The notes under the pieces were generated by a model. It searched no databases. It was not told the DNA's origin and was given only the letters and a program-made list of their open reading frames with translations. Of a DNA stretch of 64,000 nucleotides, positions 1-10,861 are shown one piece after another. Origin of the DNA: Bagarius yarrelli. Its lineage: Eukaryota > Chordata > Actinopteri > Siluriformes > Sisoridae. Within the stretch, counting starts at the first letter, position 1, and each line of letters starts with the position of its first letter. The stretch is from contig VCAZ01000183.1 of assembly GCA_005784505.1 (NCBI GenBank), forward strand, positions 479,576 through 543,575, in the 5' to 3' direction. A program made the position numbers and the translations under genes.

Positions 1-125
1 TCTCCCCGTGTGTTTACTCCGGGTTCCACCCACAGTCCAAAAACATGTAGGTTAGGTTGATTGGTGATTCTAAATTGCCCATAGGAGTGAGTGTGTGTGT
101 GTGTGTGTGTTGCCCTGTGATTTGC
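1..125 (+). mobile_element. 3' part of a tRNA-derived SINE (AFC-like), cut by the window edge
   Basis: The sequence resembles the middle of a common fish SINE: TTTACTCCGGGTTC, CCACAGTCCAAAAACATG, TTGATTGGTGATTCTAAAT, TGCCCATAGGAGTGAGTGTG, then a GT run and GCCCTGTGAT. The same blocks recur in the same order at 42517-42890 and in reverse at 58870-59205. The family name is from memory. Confidence 0.65.
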
Positions 126-825
126 ATCCAGGAGCCATTTAAAACTGTTTATGTCAAAGGAAAACCAAGCAAAGCCAACTGAGTTGAGTTTACGTATTTT
201 ATCAGTAAAATACCAAACTTCAGCATGCCTTCAAACGCTACTTGATTTTTCCCGCGTCAGATCGTTGATGTGGGTCTGCTTATTTCGTATTTTGCTCATT
301 AACTCTTTCAAAATTGTTTTAGATGCAAAATATGATTATAATGTTGGCAAATTATAATATCTGTAATCTTTAAACCGTACTACCATCACTTGCATTATTT
401 CTTTCAATAACATTCGTATAAAGTATAATTTGTGCCTTAAGAACTCTATTTTCCAATGGGAATTAAATGTTTTGCCGAGGTTCCACTCTATTTCAGTCTT
501 TGGAAAGATTTTGATTCTTTATCTACAGTACATGTAAATCTAAACGTCTTCACGCTGGATTGTATATGTTCATACCGCATTTCACCGTACTAACAGATTC
601 ACACAGTGGAATCCATTTTTCAGGAAGGATTTGCTCATTTACGCAAATTAAATATGAACCCTATTAACACTGGCAGTACCTGCAGTGACCCGACTCCAGA
701 CCCTCCCTCACCCTGCGACATGCCTTTCCTACAGGTTTCACTGCCGTTACTGAACATAATACCTTAACATGATTAAGTGAATAATAAAGTCTGGGGTCTG
801 GAAGGTTAAATAAGTAAAAATACAG

Positions 826-856
<31 letters not shown>

Positions 857-2065
857 ATCTTAAATATATTTCATCATTATGTCGGTCTAGATTTATGTCA
901 CATGCTGCTAAAAACAATGTCCTTAATTAGGCATCATTAACCCCAAAAAACAGGGAATTCCTTTCAGCTCAGCCAGAGCTTCGCTTTCTTTTGCTTTGAC
1001 CCTCTGGACGTGACAGGAAACTTTATTCTCCAGGGAGTCGATGACGCAGCACATTCCTGCTGGAAGCTGTGCCTCAGTGGGAGGCAGTGAACTCGATGAA
1101 GCCGTGTTACAGGAATCTGTAGTATTTCGCTGCAAGCATTTGCACTGTATTATATTTTCCCACTTCCCAAATGCAAAGGATGCCATTGTCAGAATAAATC
1201 CAGCATAAAGTCAACAAAGATTAATGCAATTTCCAAAACCTTAATCAATTTGTGTGAAGGTGAAATAGACAAAACTCAGAATAAAGTTTAGAGTTAAGAG
1301 TTAAAAGGAACGATTCAGACTACGTTCCTATTTCCTAAAAGTCGTTAATCACTTATCAAACTTCATAGATGATGAAGAGTGAGGAAGAGTGATCCCTTTT
1401 CACTACCAGGGTTGGGCATGTTAATTATAGTTAAACGTTAATTCCCACAAATAGTAACTGAGTTCCATCATTCTAAAAATATAACTAATTACCAGTGAAA
1501 TTGTCGATGATTAAATACAAAAAAATGTTAAATAATTCAGATTCCTTCGATATTAAATAGATTAAATGAATAAAATTGCCACTAACGAGAATAAATTATT
1601 ATATATTATAAATTATTGTACTTGTTACAGAAACACATTTTGTGTTTCACCCTAATGAAAGGGCCGCCGTCTTTATACTTTAGATTAAGAAAGAAAACTC
1701 GTCATTATTCTAAATCCTGTAGTACGTCCCAAGTTCATTCATACCTGAAACCAAACGATACAGAACAGAACTTACTAACGATCAGGAAGTACAGACTTTG
1801 TGTGTTAGTGTACATGCTTGTGTGTGTAAACATCCGCCCTTCTCTGCCTCTGATAGGCATATGATCCAAATTTACTCTACCTAAGCCAATTATCATCATT
1901 TATGTGGTTGTCTTCCAACCCCAACACACACACACACACCAATCATCATCAGTTGTGTCCCACCTTACCCCACACACAGCAGAGAAGGAAACTTTGAAGG
2001 TCCAATGGTTGAGAGAATTTATACTTGGATGAAAAACTGCTTCAGTGCGATCAATAGTATAATAT
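126..2065. other. No gene seen
   Basis: AT-rich sequence with no supported exon. It contains a (TA)n run at 832-856 and a short CA run at about 1925-1940. Its short open frames show no recognisable domain. I looked here for the preceding synapsin exon and did not find it. Confidence 0.6.
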
Positions 2066-2170
2066 GCATTCATTCATCCTCTACAGCCGCTTATTCCCTA
2101 ATTCAGGGTCAAGTCAATCCCAGCCGTCTCCGAAAAGGAGAAAGACAGGAGGGGGACACCCTGGACAGAT
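2066..2170 (-). mobile_element. AFC-like SINE 3' fragment
   Basis: In reverse orientation it matches the 3' end of the 42.5-kb SINE: the CATTCATTCATCC end, AGCCGCTTATTCCCTAATTC, the CCCAGCCGTCTC block, GAGAAAGACAGGAGGGGGAC and ACCCTGGACAG. The tRNA-like head is missing, as in a 5'-truncated copy. Confidence 0.65.
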
Positions 2171-2800
2171 CATTATATAATAGTAAGCATTAAAATAACA
2201 GAGCAGATTTTACTGTCAGTAACGTTAACTGTGATGTAACGGGTGAAACAGTCATCTGTTTAATTACTCGTTACTGAAAAAAGGTTGTGCTGTTAGTAAC
2301 GCAGGTTATTTATAATACTATTATTCTAATCACTGCTTATGACACATCAGGTTCGACTTGGTTGTGATGTGTAGGTCTGTTGTTTAAACGTTAGTAGGCA
2401 ACAGAAAAAAACATTACGCAACTAATGAAAAACAGCCTCGACCACCTCACATCCAGAAGAATGAGCTAATGTTGTCGTCTGCTGAATCACTCTGAGCAGA
2501 AGTAAATTACAGGGAGGTGGGGATGGTGGAGGCGTGTGCCGGGCCGGCAGGGATGGAAATGGTTGGTGTTTTGATGTCTGTGCCCAGGCGGTGGCTGCTC
2601 GCTGGCTGTGGTTATGAGTAACGGGCAGAACCTCCCTACTGCTGCTTCGGAAAGGCCCCTCCGCTTTAACCGCTCTAAAGGCCCAGAGCGGTGCAGTCAT
2701 GGAGGTGAAAAAAAAGAAAGGATTTTTCCGTTGGTTGTTTTCGGGTTAGTTGAAGTGACTGTAACGACAACTTATATAAAATACAAAAAAAAACCAGAGG

Positions 2801-2967
2801 AAGTGGTAGCTTAAGGTGTTGGAATGCTGATCAGAAGGTCATGGGTTCGATTCCAAAGATCAACAGGGCTGCCACAAAAGTACTTTTGAGAAAGTTCCTT
2901 AATCTCCTAACTGAGATATGAGATAAATGTGAGTCGCACTTTATCTACCAGATGCCAGAAATGTAAG
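2801..2967 (+). mobile_element. tRNA-derived SINE, tail type A
   Basis: The head has AAGTGGTAGCTTAAGGTGTT and a B-box-like GGGTTCGATTCC. The tail has GTGAGTCGCACTTTATCTAC and GCCAGAAATGTAAG, a degraded form of the CTCTGGATAAGAGCGTCTG tail in the other copies. This is the most frequent SINE in the window; it is an old copy. Confidence 0.65.
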
Positions 2968-3012
2968 AAGAGGCTGAGTTTTTGTTATTGTCCGATGTTA
3001 AGGGTGTTAAGT

Positions 3013-3270
3013 GTTTGCTCAGTTAGTTAAAGTTCTGGGTTGTTGATTCGGGGATTGCGCTTTAAACCATACCGCTGCCAAGCTGCCACTGTTGGGCTCT
3101 TAAGCAGAGGTTCTTACCTTTCTGCTTCAGGTACTCAGAATCTCTGCTTTCTTGGTCTAAAGATTAGTTTTTAAGCTCCCACACTGACATGATGCCACAG
3201 TTTGGCCCCTAAGTAGGGCCTGTAACCCCTTCTCTGCTCAGGAGCACCAGATCATGGCTGACACTGTGAC
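3013..3270 (+). mobile_element. tRNA-derived SINE, tail type B
   Basis: The head resembles the other SINEs (GCTGCCACTGTTGGGCTCTT). The 3' part reads CTGCTCAGGAGCACCAGATC and ATGGCTGACACTGTGAC, a tail unlike the GGATAAGAGCGTCTG type. The same tail recurs inverted at 3305-3424 and at 46185-46340, so this is a second subfamily. Confidence 0.5.
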
Positions 3271-3424
3271 TAATATATAACGACTTACTTACAATACAGT
3301 GGGAATCTGGGGTCAGTGTGTAGAATCAGCCGGGGTACAATGCTCCTGAGCAGAGATACAGAGAGCAGAGATACAGGGGTAGGGGCTTTACATAGGGGCC
3401 AAACTGTGACATTTTACCAGTGTC
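3181..3424. repeat. Inverted repeat from two opposed SINE tails
   Basis: The left arm, 3181-3246, contains CACAGTTTGGCCCCTAAGTA and CTGCTCAGGAGCA. The right arm, 3341-3424, is its imperfect reverse complement (TGCTCCTGAGCAG and AGGGGCCAAACTGTGAC), with about 95 bases between. The right arm also has a small internal duplication of CAGAGATACAG. The arms look like two tail-type-B SINEs in opposite orientation. Confidence 0.6.
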
Positions 3425-4181
3425 AATTAACATCCCAGAGCCTTCACCACTTGAGGCACTGCTACCACTACTAGAGTTCTTTAAAACACAGCTGGAAAAT
3501 TGCGGAAGGGATTCTGTATGAATTTCTGTAGATAAAGAAACAGTATATTAAGGGGGTTATTTTGCTTCACCCTTCACCCTCCACCTCTTTCTCTCGTTTT
3601 TTTCTTGTGGTTCTTTTTTTGTCCTAAACTTTTTGTCCTAGAAGTAACCAAGCCACCAGTCTTCCCCTTGTTCAGTTTCTTGCTTTCTGACTTTTACCCG
3701 CCTGTTTTGCTGCCCGAGTGAAGTAACACACCTCTTCCCCGTTTAAAACTCCTCCCCGGTCACATGTATGAATGAGTCAGTGTTGTGGGACGAACTTTAC
3801 AGCCAGAGTCTGTTCTTTCAGCTCGTGTGATTTAAAATTTTCCGACTAAGACGCTGCCGTGTACTTGTCACGCTCTGCCTCACGACACCCAGACTTCCTG
3901 CTCGGCTTTTCTTTTAATAATCCACAGGGATCCAATTTACAGCTTCTGAATGTCCTGCCTTTCCTTAAATTATCTCTGAAGTCAGGAATGTTTTGCTTAT
4001 GACACAAATACTTGATTTGATAAAATAAAGCAAGAAATTCATATATTGTTATAATTCAGTGATAACAGTGATAAAACTCACAGGAAATAAATAAATAAAT
4101 AAGGCATTTCTGTATTTTTGAGTTTGTAACTATGGATAGTGGATGTTTTTACAATGTTTGGTGTGCATGTGTTTGCACAGA
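3425..4181. other. No gene seen
   Basis: AT-rich sequence without exon-like segments. It holds a T-rich stretch at about 3595-3640 and a short (AATA)n run at 4086-4101. Confidence 0.55.
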
Positions 4182-4795
4182 TACACTCACTGTACAATTT
4201 ATCAGGAACACCTGTACACTTTCCTGTGGTTATCCAATCAGCCAAAAGTATTACATACGATCATGCAACTCAAAAGCTCCTGTTAACGTCAGATCTGAGA
4301 TCAGAAAAAGGAACGTCTGATTCCAGTGACTTTAGTTGTTGTGGAGCCCTTAAGATTTTTTTCACGCCACTCTTTCTAAAGTTTCTACAGAATGATTCGG
4401 TCACAACCAGGCAGTTTGTCTGTTTCCATTCTCTCCAGTCTGGAAGGTGGTACAGCAGCTCAGCGGTTAGACGTTAAGACTGATAATCAAAGGGTTTAAA
4501 TCCCAGCACTACCAGGCTGCCACTGCTGGGCACCTGAGCAAAACTCGCGACCCCAAACTGCTCTGTTGGATTAAAATAGAGAATGTAAGTCACTGTGGAT
4601 AAGATCATCTGCCAAATCCCCCAAAAATGTAGAAGTGAATGTCCAGTTAGGGCGAGTCTGTTCCACAACAAGCTCAGACTCATATTAATGGCTGACAGAA
4701 GAGGAACCCGTTGTGTTCTGCTGCTGAGAAAATTCTGTAGGCTCTAATCAACACTGTGTAAATGTACAGGTGTTCCTAATGTAGTGGACTCTGAG
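4182..4795. mobile_element. Degraded Tc1-like element, interrupted by a SINE
   Basis: The ends are inverted: left at about 4182-4215 (TACACTCACTGTACAATTTA, then CAGGAACACCTGTAC) and right at about 4763-4795 (GTACAGGTGTTCCTAATG and GTGGACTCTGA). They match a common fish Tc1-type family whose termini read CACTCACTGGCCACTTTATT in intact copies. Interior pieces (GGCTGACAGAAGAGGAACCC and GTGTTCTGCTGCTGAG) correspond to its 3' region. No transposase frame survives. Confidence 0.65.
4444..4637 (+). mobile_element. tRNA-derived SINE, tail type A, nested
   Basis: The order is GTGGTACAGCAGCTCAGCGG, the B-box-like GGTTTAAATCCCAGCACTAC, CTGCCACTGCTGGGCACCTG, then GTAAGTCACTGTGGATAAGA, TCATCTGCCAAAT and AATGTAGAAG. 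It lies inside the Tc1-like element, so it inserted later. Confidence 0.75.
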
Positions 4796-5791
4796 TCGGG
4801 CAGCGTGACTTTTTTAATTTAACCTAAAATCATTTACACATTTATTATCCAAACATTCATTCGTCACTGTTCAGTAACACTAACAGCAAGAAAGAGAAGT
4901 GAAGGTGGAGGAGAAACCGGAGGAAACCGGAGGAATCCTGATAGTCACATGACATCGAAACAGTACAGTACAGACAGTAACCTGGGGTCAAAGTCAAACC
5001 AAGGACCGTGAGGAGGTTTCACACACACACACGCACACACACACACACGCATACACGCACACATTTACTTTTGTAAGTACATTTTTAAAAACTATACAAA
5101 GTTTAATATTGAAAATAACACCAATTAACATTAAATCGGAACTGATACCATACCTGACTTTGTTTAACATATTTTTAAGATGTTCCCTTTAAACGTTATA
5201 ACACTGTCACCACGTGGCCAAACAGGAGTACTGCAGCCTCAGGTACTGTTACAGGAGTTTTAAACTGAGTTCATTCGTTACTCTCTGAATTAGTGTGTGT
5301 GTGTGTATGTAAGTTTTCTGATTTCTCCACACTGGTTTTTATACATACTTAATTTTATCGAACAGCATTAACACACACATTTTCACTCTATTGCAACTTT
5401 TCTTTAACTCTTAGTTCTTTGTCTTGCCCAAATTTGCATTTTTTATCTTTTACTGTCATTATCAAGCACCAAAATACCAAACCTTTTCCTTGTACATGCC
5501 AAAGTGCTGTATTTGTTTATCTTACATCATCAGAAACACATATGAAGATCACAGCCATAAAAAACTCATCATTTAAAAAAAAATATTATATATACATACA
5601 CACACACACACGTGCGTTACTTTACGAGTACGAGTTGCTTTAACATCGACGGAATTCACGCCACCTCCTACAGGTTTAGTCCCTCACTGCACACTCTCCG
5701 CACACACATGGAACCCTGCTCTGTTTCAGACTAAACTGCGAGTGTGTGAGCTGCATCAGTGTTTCCCTGAAAATATTCTGGCCTGTTTCAG
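4796..5791. other. Synapsin intron or upstream sequence
   Basis: No exon seen. It contains an interrupted CA run at 5021-5062, a GT run at about 5293-5307, and the polypyrimidine tract and CAG acceptor of the first visible synapsin exon at its right end. Confidence 0.55.
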
Positions 5792-5923
5792 GTGATGGAC
5801 AGCTCCATGCCTTTGATTGGTGAGCATGTGGAGGAAGACAAGCAGCTCATCGCTGATTTAGTCCTTAACAAGATGGCATTCGCTCTGCTCGGCATCACCT
5901 CTCCTCAATCCTCCAATGCCAAG
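5792..5923 (+). CDS. syn3: Synapsin exon: end of domain C
   Basis: This exon of 132 nt (44 codons, phase 0 at both ends) follows a pyrimidine-rich tract and CAG at 5789-5791. It begins V-M-D-S-S-M-P-L-I-G-E-H, then EEDKQLIADLVLNKMAFALLG, the last conserved part of synapsin domain C, and ends SPQSSNAK. The donor after 5923 is weak: GT is present, but the following bases are TCC rather than RAG. I still chose it because the next exon continues in frame and read-through soon leaves synapsin-like sequence and stops at about 6005. The upstream exon should end in the IIEV stretch, which I do not see in the window. Confidence 0.88.
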
Positions 5924-6706
5924 GTGTCCAAACAAACACCACCCCTACACTACACGACACACTCTATTTATTACTCAACTTTTTATGTGTTAATATTAAA
6001 GTATTAGGTGTGGACGACGCATAAGTGTCAATCAAGCAGAAGCTGGAAGATTCCATCTCAGATTAAGGTGGAGTAAGGGAGGACAAGGTGAACTGGCGGC
6101 TGGTGATAAAAATATTTTATTAAAGGATGGAAACAAACCTAAAAATCAGACTCTAGTAATGCAGGACTGTAAATAGACATCACTGATGGTGATGACGTAT
6201 CATTACTTCTAAGTAAAATAAAAAATGTTAATTCAGCATAAATCAATGAATATGAGTTTAAAGTAGATTTATAATGTGTTATTGGTATAATAATAATTAT
6301 TATAATCAGTAGTAATCAAAATAATCATACAAATAAATCAGCCATTTGTATTAATTAGATTCAGAAATGAAACCTGTAATAATAACGTTGTCCACAGGGG
6401 GGGATGTTGTCCATAAAAGGCATGATTTACATCACAACATTTTGTTCGGGACACAAAATAGGAATTTTTAACAAAGTCAAAATCAAAGCCAAATCACACG
6501 CTTTTCAAACGTTTATGGACTCACATACACACTCGTCTATCTTAGAGAATATAGAAAACTTATCTAACGGTGCGCATCAGCCATTTAACTAACTTCTTTA
6601 AGCGTCTACAAAACAACACTTATACACAAATCTGAAACCCTCCAAAGATCAAAAGATAAATGAAATAATGTCTGACTGCTTAAACATCATTTTGTCTTTT
6701 GGACAG
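5924..6706 (+). other. Synapsin intron
   Basis: AT-rich intron between the domain C exon and the 43-nt linker exon. It contains no recognised element apart from AT-rich low-complexity patches around 6210-6360. Confidence 0.6.
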
Positions 6707-6749
6707 ACACAGCCTGGTCCACAGACCACTCAGCCGAGACGAGCTCAAG
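6707..6749 (+). CDS. syn3: Synapsin exon: short linker exon
   Basis: This small exon of 43 nt is bounded by ACAG at 6703-6706 and a strong donor, GTAAGT, at 6750. It encodes T-Q-P-G-P-Q-T-T-Q-P-R-R-A-Q and leaves one base of a split glycine codon. The Pro/Gln-rich composition is that of the variable linker between synapsin domains C and E. The sequence alone would be too short to assign; phase continuity with both neighbours supports it. Confidence 0.8.
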
Positions 6750-6867
6750 GTAAGTTAGTGTTGATTGCAGGTTAATTTATATACATTCTTTAGGAATATG
6801 TTCTGATGTAGTAATAAACATCACGTTCGTGCTCACTATATATATGTGTGTGTGCGGTTGTGTGTAG

Positions 6868-7015
6868 GAGGTCCTCGCTCAGGCTCCGCCTCACCCGCTC
6901 AGTCTGCACAGGGATCTCCACAGCGTACTCGCTCTGCAAACACTTCCCCCAGTCAGTCCTTCCAGCCCGGCCCGATCCCAGCAGCTCCCTCTCAGAAACA
7001 AGCACCGCAGCTTAA
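6868..7015 (+). CDS. syn3: Synapsin exon: Pro/Gln/Ser-rich linker
   Basis: This exon of 148 nt starts after GTAG at 6864-6867 and ends before GTAAGC at 7016. It encodes a disordered linker rich in Ser, Pro, Gln and Ala (for example GSASPAQSAQGSPQRTRS, then SFQPGPIPAAP) and ends QAPQL plus two bases of an Asn codon. This matches the place where vertebrate synapsins reach the LNKSQSLTN start of domain E. Linkers of this kind bind SH3 domains in other synapsins; no specific ligand can be named here. It is shorter than the mammalian linkers. Confidence 0.85.
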
Positions 7016-8669
7016 GTAAGCATATTTACTTCATCTACACATCCACACAGTCCACCAGAAACTAACACCCATCAGACAGAACATCAAATCCACTGCGTGG
7101 GGACGTAAATAACATGGATTATTTCTAAACATGAGATGAGCAGGTGTGTAGAATAAATTGACCTGATCATTTCCAGAAAAGCAACCAGTGAACCAGCGAA
7201 AAGGTCCTGGAGCTCTAAACACTCCCTGGTGTGTGTGTGTGTGTGTGTGTAAAGTGAAGGCTTGTCTGATTTAGTCTGATCCAACAAAAGAGCTACTTTT
7301 TCACAAAGTTCTAAAAAAGTTGAAGCTGACTACGATGACGAAAAGGAGTCCGAACACACAGTGCATCAGTGCTCGGTGTGTATTAGGGCTGTATTGGTCC
7401 ATTACACCACTGAAAGTGTCCACATTGGGCACCAAAATAGAACCATAGAGTAATGGAGAAACCTGGCTTGGTTTTGTTTTACAGGAAGAGTAGTGTGGCG
7501 TTCTGTTCATTGGTCCACTGGAAACTTTGGTTCCTGCACTGGATATAACTTTGACACCTACAGTCCACCTCTTTATGGTAACTGTATTTCCTAACGGCTT
7601 TTTGGTCAGAATAATACACATCTCATCTCCTGAACTGATTGCTGTGAAACATGACAAAGGAATTTAAGGTGAATTTGGCCAAATGTCCAGATCTCCAAAG
7701 TCTCGTCTGCTCTCAGTCAGTCTGACAAACAGGTGATTAACAGAGCGTAGAGGACTTGCTGACATTTTGGTGCTAGATACAGAACCAGAACACATCTTAA
7801 CAAGTGTTGTGTTTAGCTGTTTTATGTCATAAATGAGACCTTCACAATATTGAGCAGGGGAATTGAAGGTTATGGCTGATTGGTGTATTTTTCGAGAAAG
7901 AACAAATACTAGTTTTTGTGTTTTTTAGCATTAGTGACAGCTGAATGGACGGACCACGGATACTAAAATAATTGTTTTTGAAATGTAGATGTTTTTAGAC
8001 AAAAGTGAAGTATACTCAGGTGTGTTTAGTACATGAGTAATTTAAGTATTACTATCATTTGAAATGGTATGTTCCACTCTCTGGTTGATTGAACACACCT
8101 GGTCCAGGTGATCAGCAGTGGGTGAGACAGGGACAGAGTAAAGCAGGTTGACACAGTGGGATTTTGGCTATAATTTGTTCGGCTGAGATAAATTTTGAAA
8201 TCCTACACTAAAATCTTTAATCGCTAGTTTGTGGTGTTCATCGGCAGACGGTTAATGACTGCTCTGATGAGTTTTTTGGCAGTTTTAGCAAGATTTTTTC
8301 TGAGGTGCAAACCAAGGACCAATAGGAGCGCAGAACCTGATGATGCAATTAGCACAACTTCAAACTTCAAGACCACCTCAAGAAAATGTGGAAACGAGTC
8401 CAGTGGACGGAACAGCAGGAGGAGAAACGTATAGAGTCAGGAAGGAAAACTTGGAAAACGAATTGTAAGCTGATGTACCGTTTAGCGAGAGAACGCGGGT
8501 TACTGAACGTCTCATGGATCGATGACGTAAAACTCCGGACGAGACGTCTTGTGTGCGTCCTTTTGTGATGCGTTTTGACTGTCAGGCAGTCTGAAATTAT
8601 AACTAGTGTAAACCAGCTTCAGACAAGAAACACGAGTTGTCCACGTCTGCATATATCACAGTATATTTA
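7016..8669 (+). other. Last synapsin intron, left part
   Basis: No second gene is supported. A (GT)10 run lies at about 7231-7250. Reading frames at 7301-7657 (-) and 8231-8568 (+) have no recognisable domain and are taken as chance. Confidence 0.5.
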
Positions 8670-9158
8670 CAGTGATACCTCGTGCATTCACGTTACTGGA
8701 TTTGCGAATTCACAAATTCCTAAAACTAACTCATTTTCATGCGTGATTTCTTCACAGATCTGCGTACAGTACGTCTGTTTTCTTTATTTTATTGTATTGT
8801 ACCTTTCTTATAGGACTTCTGTGACATATGAACTTTACCTAGTTAACCTTCATGACAATGACTAAGAAAACATCACTTGGTGCAAAAGAAAACAGCAGCC
8901 AATGAATTAGTATAGTGGTAACAGTAGTATACGGTACTGTAAATGCCCCAGGGTTGGGTGATACTGTACTCTATTTTTACGTCAACCATTGATCTCTTTT
9001 TTTAAGGGCCATGTATTACGCTAACTTTTAAAGTGAAATTAAAGTGCTTTGAGAGCATGATTTACTTCATACTTAGGGTTTATAGGGTTTATTAGCATTT
9101 TTAGTGACTCGTACTAAACTTTTGTGATTCCTCCTCGGGAATGTTCGAGGTATTACTG
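8670..9158. mobile_element. Non-autonomous pogo/Tigger-like element in the last synapsin intron
   Basis: The left end at 8670-8682 reads CAGTGATACCTCG and the right end at 9146-9158 reads CGAGGTATTACTG, inverted copies that differ at one base. Tigger/pogo elements are known to have ends of the form CAGNNATACCTCG and to insert at TA. TA precedes the left end, but TG follows the right end, so the duplication has decayed or is absent. The 489-bp interior has no transposase frame. Confidence 0.55.
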
Positions 9159-9224
9159 TGTCTTATCATCTTAAGCTCTTCAGCTCATTCACAAGTAACA
9201 GCATTTCCACATGCTTCCTTTCAG

Positions 9225-9348
9225 TAAGTCTCAGTCTCTCACAAACACCTTCACGGAGACGCTGAGAGGAAACCCGGCGGACGACGAGGCCAAAGCCGAG
9301 ACCATCCGCAGCCTCCGCCAGTCCTTCGCCAGCCTGTTCTCCGACTAA
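9225..9348 (+). CDS. syn3: Synapsin last exon: domain E and stop
   Basis: This exon of 124 nt starts after TTTCAG at 9219-9224. With the two bases carried over it reads N-K-S-Q-S-L-T-N-T-F-T-E-T-L-R-G-N, followed by DDEAKAETIRSLRQSFASLFSD and TAA at 9346-9348. This is synapsin domain E, the C-terminal segment of a-type isoforms involved in vesicle clustering and synaptic targeting. The terminal block is nearly invariant across vertebrate synapsins; Gln replaces the usual Lys in SLRKSF. The codons are GC-rich compared with the AT-rich surroundings, as expected for a real exon. Confidence 0.95.
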
Positions 9349-9505
9349 CAGTCATAATGAGGAAGATGTCCAGCACCTCCATGTCAATAGTTGTGCTTGT
9401 GTGTCTTTCTTTTTAAACCTGATTTTGTCCTCCCTGATTCCCAGTCTGAGATTTATATAAGATGAAATTCTTTATTAAGTGAATAAAGAGGCAAAGTTTC
9501 CAGCA
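9349..9505 (+). promoter_or_regulatory. syn3: Synapsin 3' UTR with polyadenylation signal
   Basis: The non-coding tail follows the TAA. A canonical AATAAA lies at 9482-9487, about 135 bases after the stop, so cleavage is expected around 9500-9510. Longer 3' ends are possible, since further AT-rich sequence follows, but no other signal stands out as clearly. Confidence 0.6.
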
Positions 9506-10079
9506 TGAAAATAGACACGAAAAGTCTCGTATCATTCGTTTCTGTAGTTGAATGAACTTGATATCCATCCACAGAAAAAGAAGAACTCAAATATACTGAA
9601 TGGGAAAAAAAAGAATTGAAATTAGTATTTTTCTCTAAATATTTGCTTTTGCAATTATAAAATGTTCATTAATTGATTAAGCATCTATTATTTTCTGATG
9701 CTAATTTTCCTGTCGGTTGATCTGTAGTGTAATGTAAACAGTAAACTTTCCCTCTATATATAAAGCTTCAGGATTTAATTATTAGTGACTGAATTAGCAA
9801 GCAGTTCTCATGATTTTCTTCTCCGAGCCTGTGACACGTGCTATATTCCAGGCTGTACGGCAATATTTTACTGTGGGTTGTTTTTAAAAAAAAAAAGAAA
9901 AAAAGTCAGTCTTCCATTACAAGCGATATCTTCCCTTTATAGGCCACGTTTACTTGACAGTGTTGGACTGTAAATACTGTTTATGTGTATTGGGCATTTT
10001 GTCAAACGACTGAAAAGCTTGGAATCTTAACTTTTGAGAGAAGTAACTTTAAAGAATCTTTATTAACAGATAGATACTG

Positions 10080-10115
<36 letters not shown>

Positions 10116-10595
10116 TAAAGAAAGGAGTGTGAAAGCTCTTTAATTCATCCCCACACTTGGCCTTGATTTACTAACACCCCAAATTCTCACAGGAAAATGA
10201 GGTTCTACGTGGATCCGATAGTCATGAAACGTTTGTGAGACACCAGTTCGAACATGAAACAGTTGATTCATGAGTGTGTGATGGTTTTGATGTTCGTGGG
10301 AACGTTAAGCTATTTAACGCAGTTGTAGTCGGAGATGCGAACATGCAGCCAGTTTGTAATCTAAAATGATTCTGAAAGTCTGACTGAAGTTCCTGAATCT
10401 TATTGGACTTGAAAACACAAAGAAAACACAACTTCACCTTTCAACTATTATTCAAGCTGGAAATTTATCTATCTAACTGTCTGTCTGTCTTTCTGTCTGT
10501 GTGTCTGTCTGTCTATAAGTAATAAATCAGGGCCGGAGTGTTTGGCGATATTTGTTTGTGATTCTAGTTAAATATCTGAGGTCATCATACTTTCT
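9506..10595. other. Intergenic, with inverted GACA/GATA microsatellites
   Basis: (AGAC)n lies at 10084-10116 beside GATA units, and about 370 bases later the complementary (CTGT)n run lies at 10478-10516 beside CTAT units. The two tracts could pair as a foldback. No gene seen. Confidence 0.6.
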
Positions 10596-10695
10596 CTTGC
10601 TCTCTTTCTTTCTTTCTTTCTTTTTCTCTGCCTCTCTCTTTCTCTCTCTCTCTTTTGTCTGCCTCTCTTTCTCTCTCTCTCTCTCTTTTTCTCTG

Positions 10696-10735
<40 letters not shown>

Positions 10736-10782
10736 CTTCTCTGCCTCTCTCTCTCTCTCTTTCTCTCTCTCTCTTTTCTCTG

Positions 10783-10818
<36 letters not shown>

Positions 10819-10823
10819 CTCTG

Positions 10824-10861
<38 letters not shown>

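Larger units (their letters stand above)
5792..9505 (+). other. syn3: Synapsin gene, 3' part (four coding exons and 3' UTR)
   Basis: Synapsins are neuronal phosphoproteins on the cytosolic face of synaptic vesicles. They tether vesicles to each other and to actin, and their domain C has an ATP-grasp fold. The visible coding parts are 5792-5923, 6707-6749, 6868-7015 and 9225-9348, and the phases (0, 1, 2, stop) join without a break. The spliced product has the end of domain C (SSMPLIGEH, then DKQLIADLV and NKMA), a Pro/Gln/Ser-rich linker, and domain E ending SFASLFSD-stop, the hallmark C-terminus of the a-type isoforms. EHVEED and the DEAKAETIR stretch fit synapsin III best, as I recall the family; synapsin II is the main alternative. 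Exons for domains A, B and most of C were not found at 1-5790 and are presumably left of the window. The gene converges on the RERG-like gene downstream. Confidence 0.9.

Noticed and set aside
700..1190. Preceding synapsin exon in the left 1-5790 bases
   Set aside because: No segment encodes the expected domain C sequence with splice sites on +.
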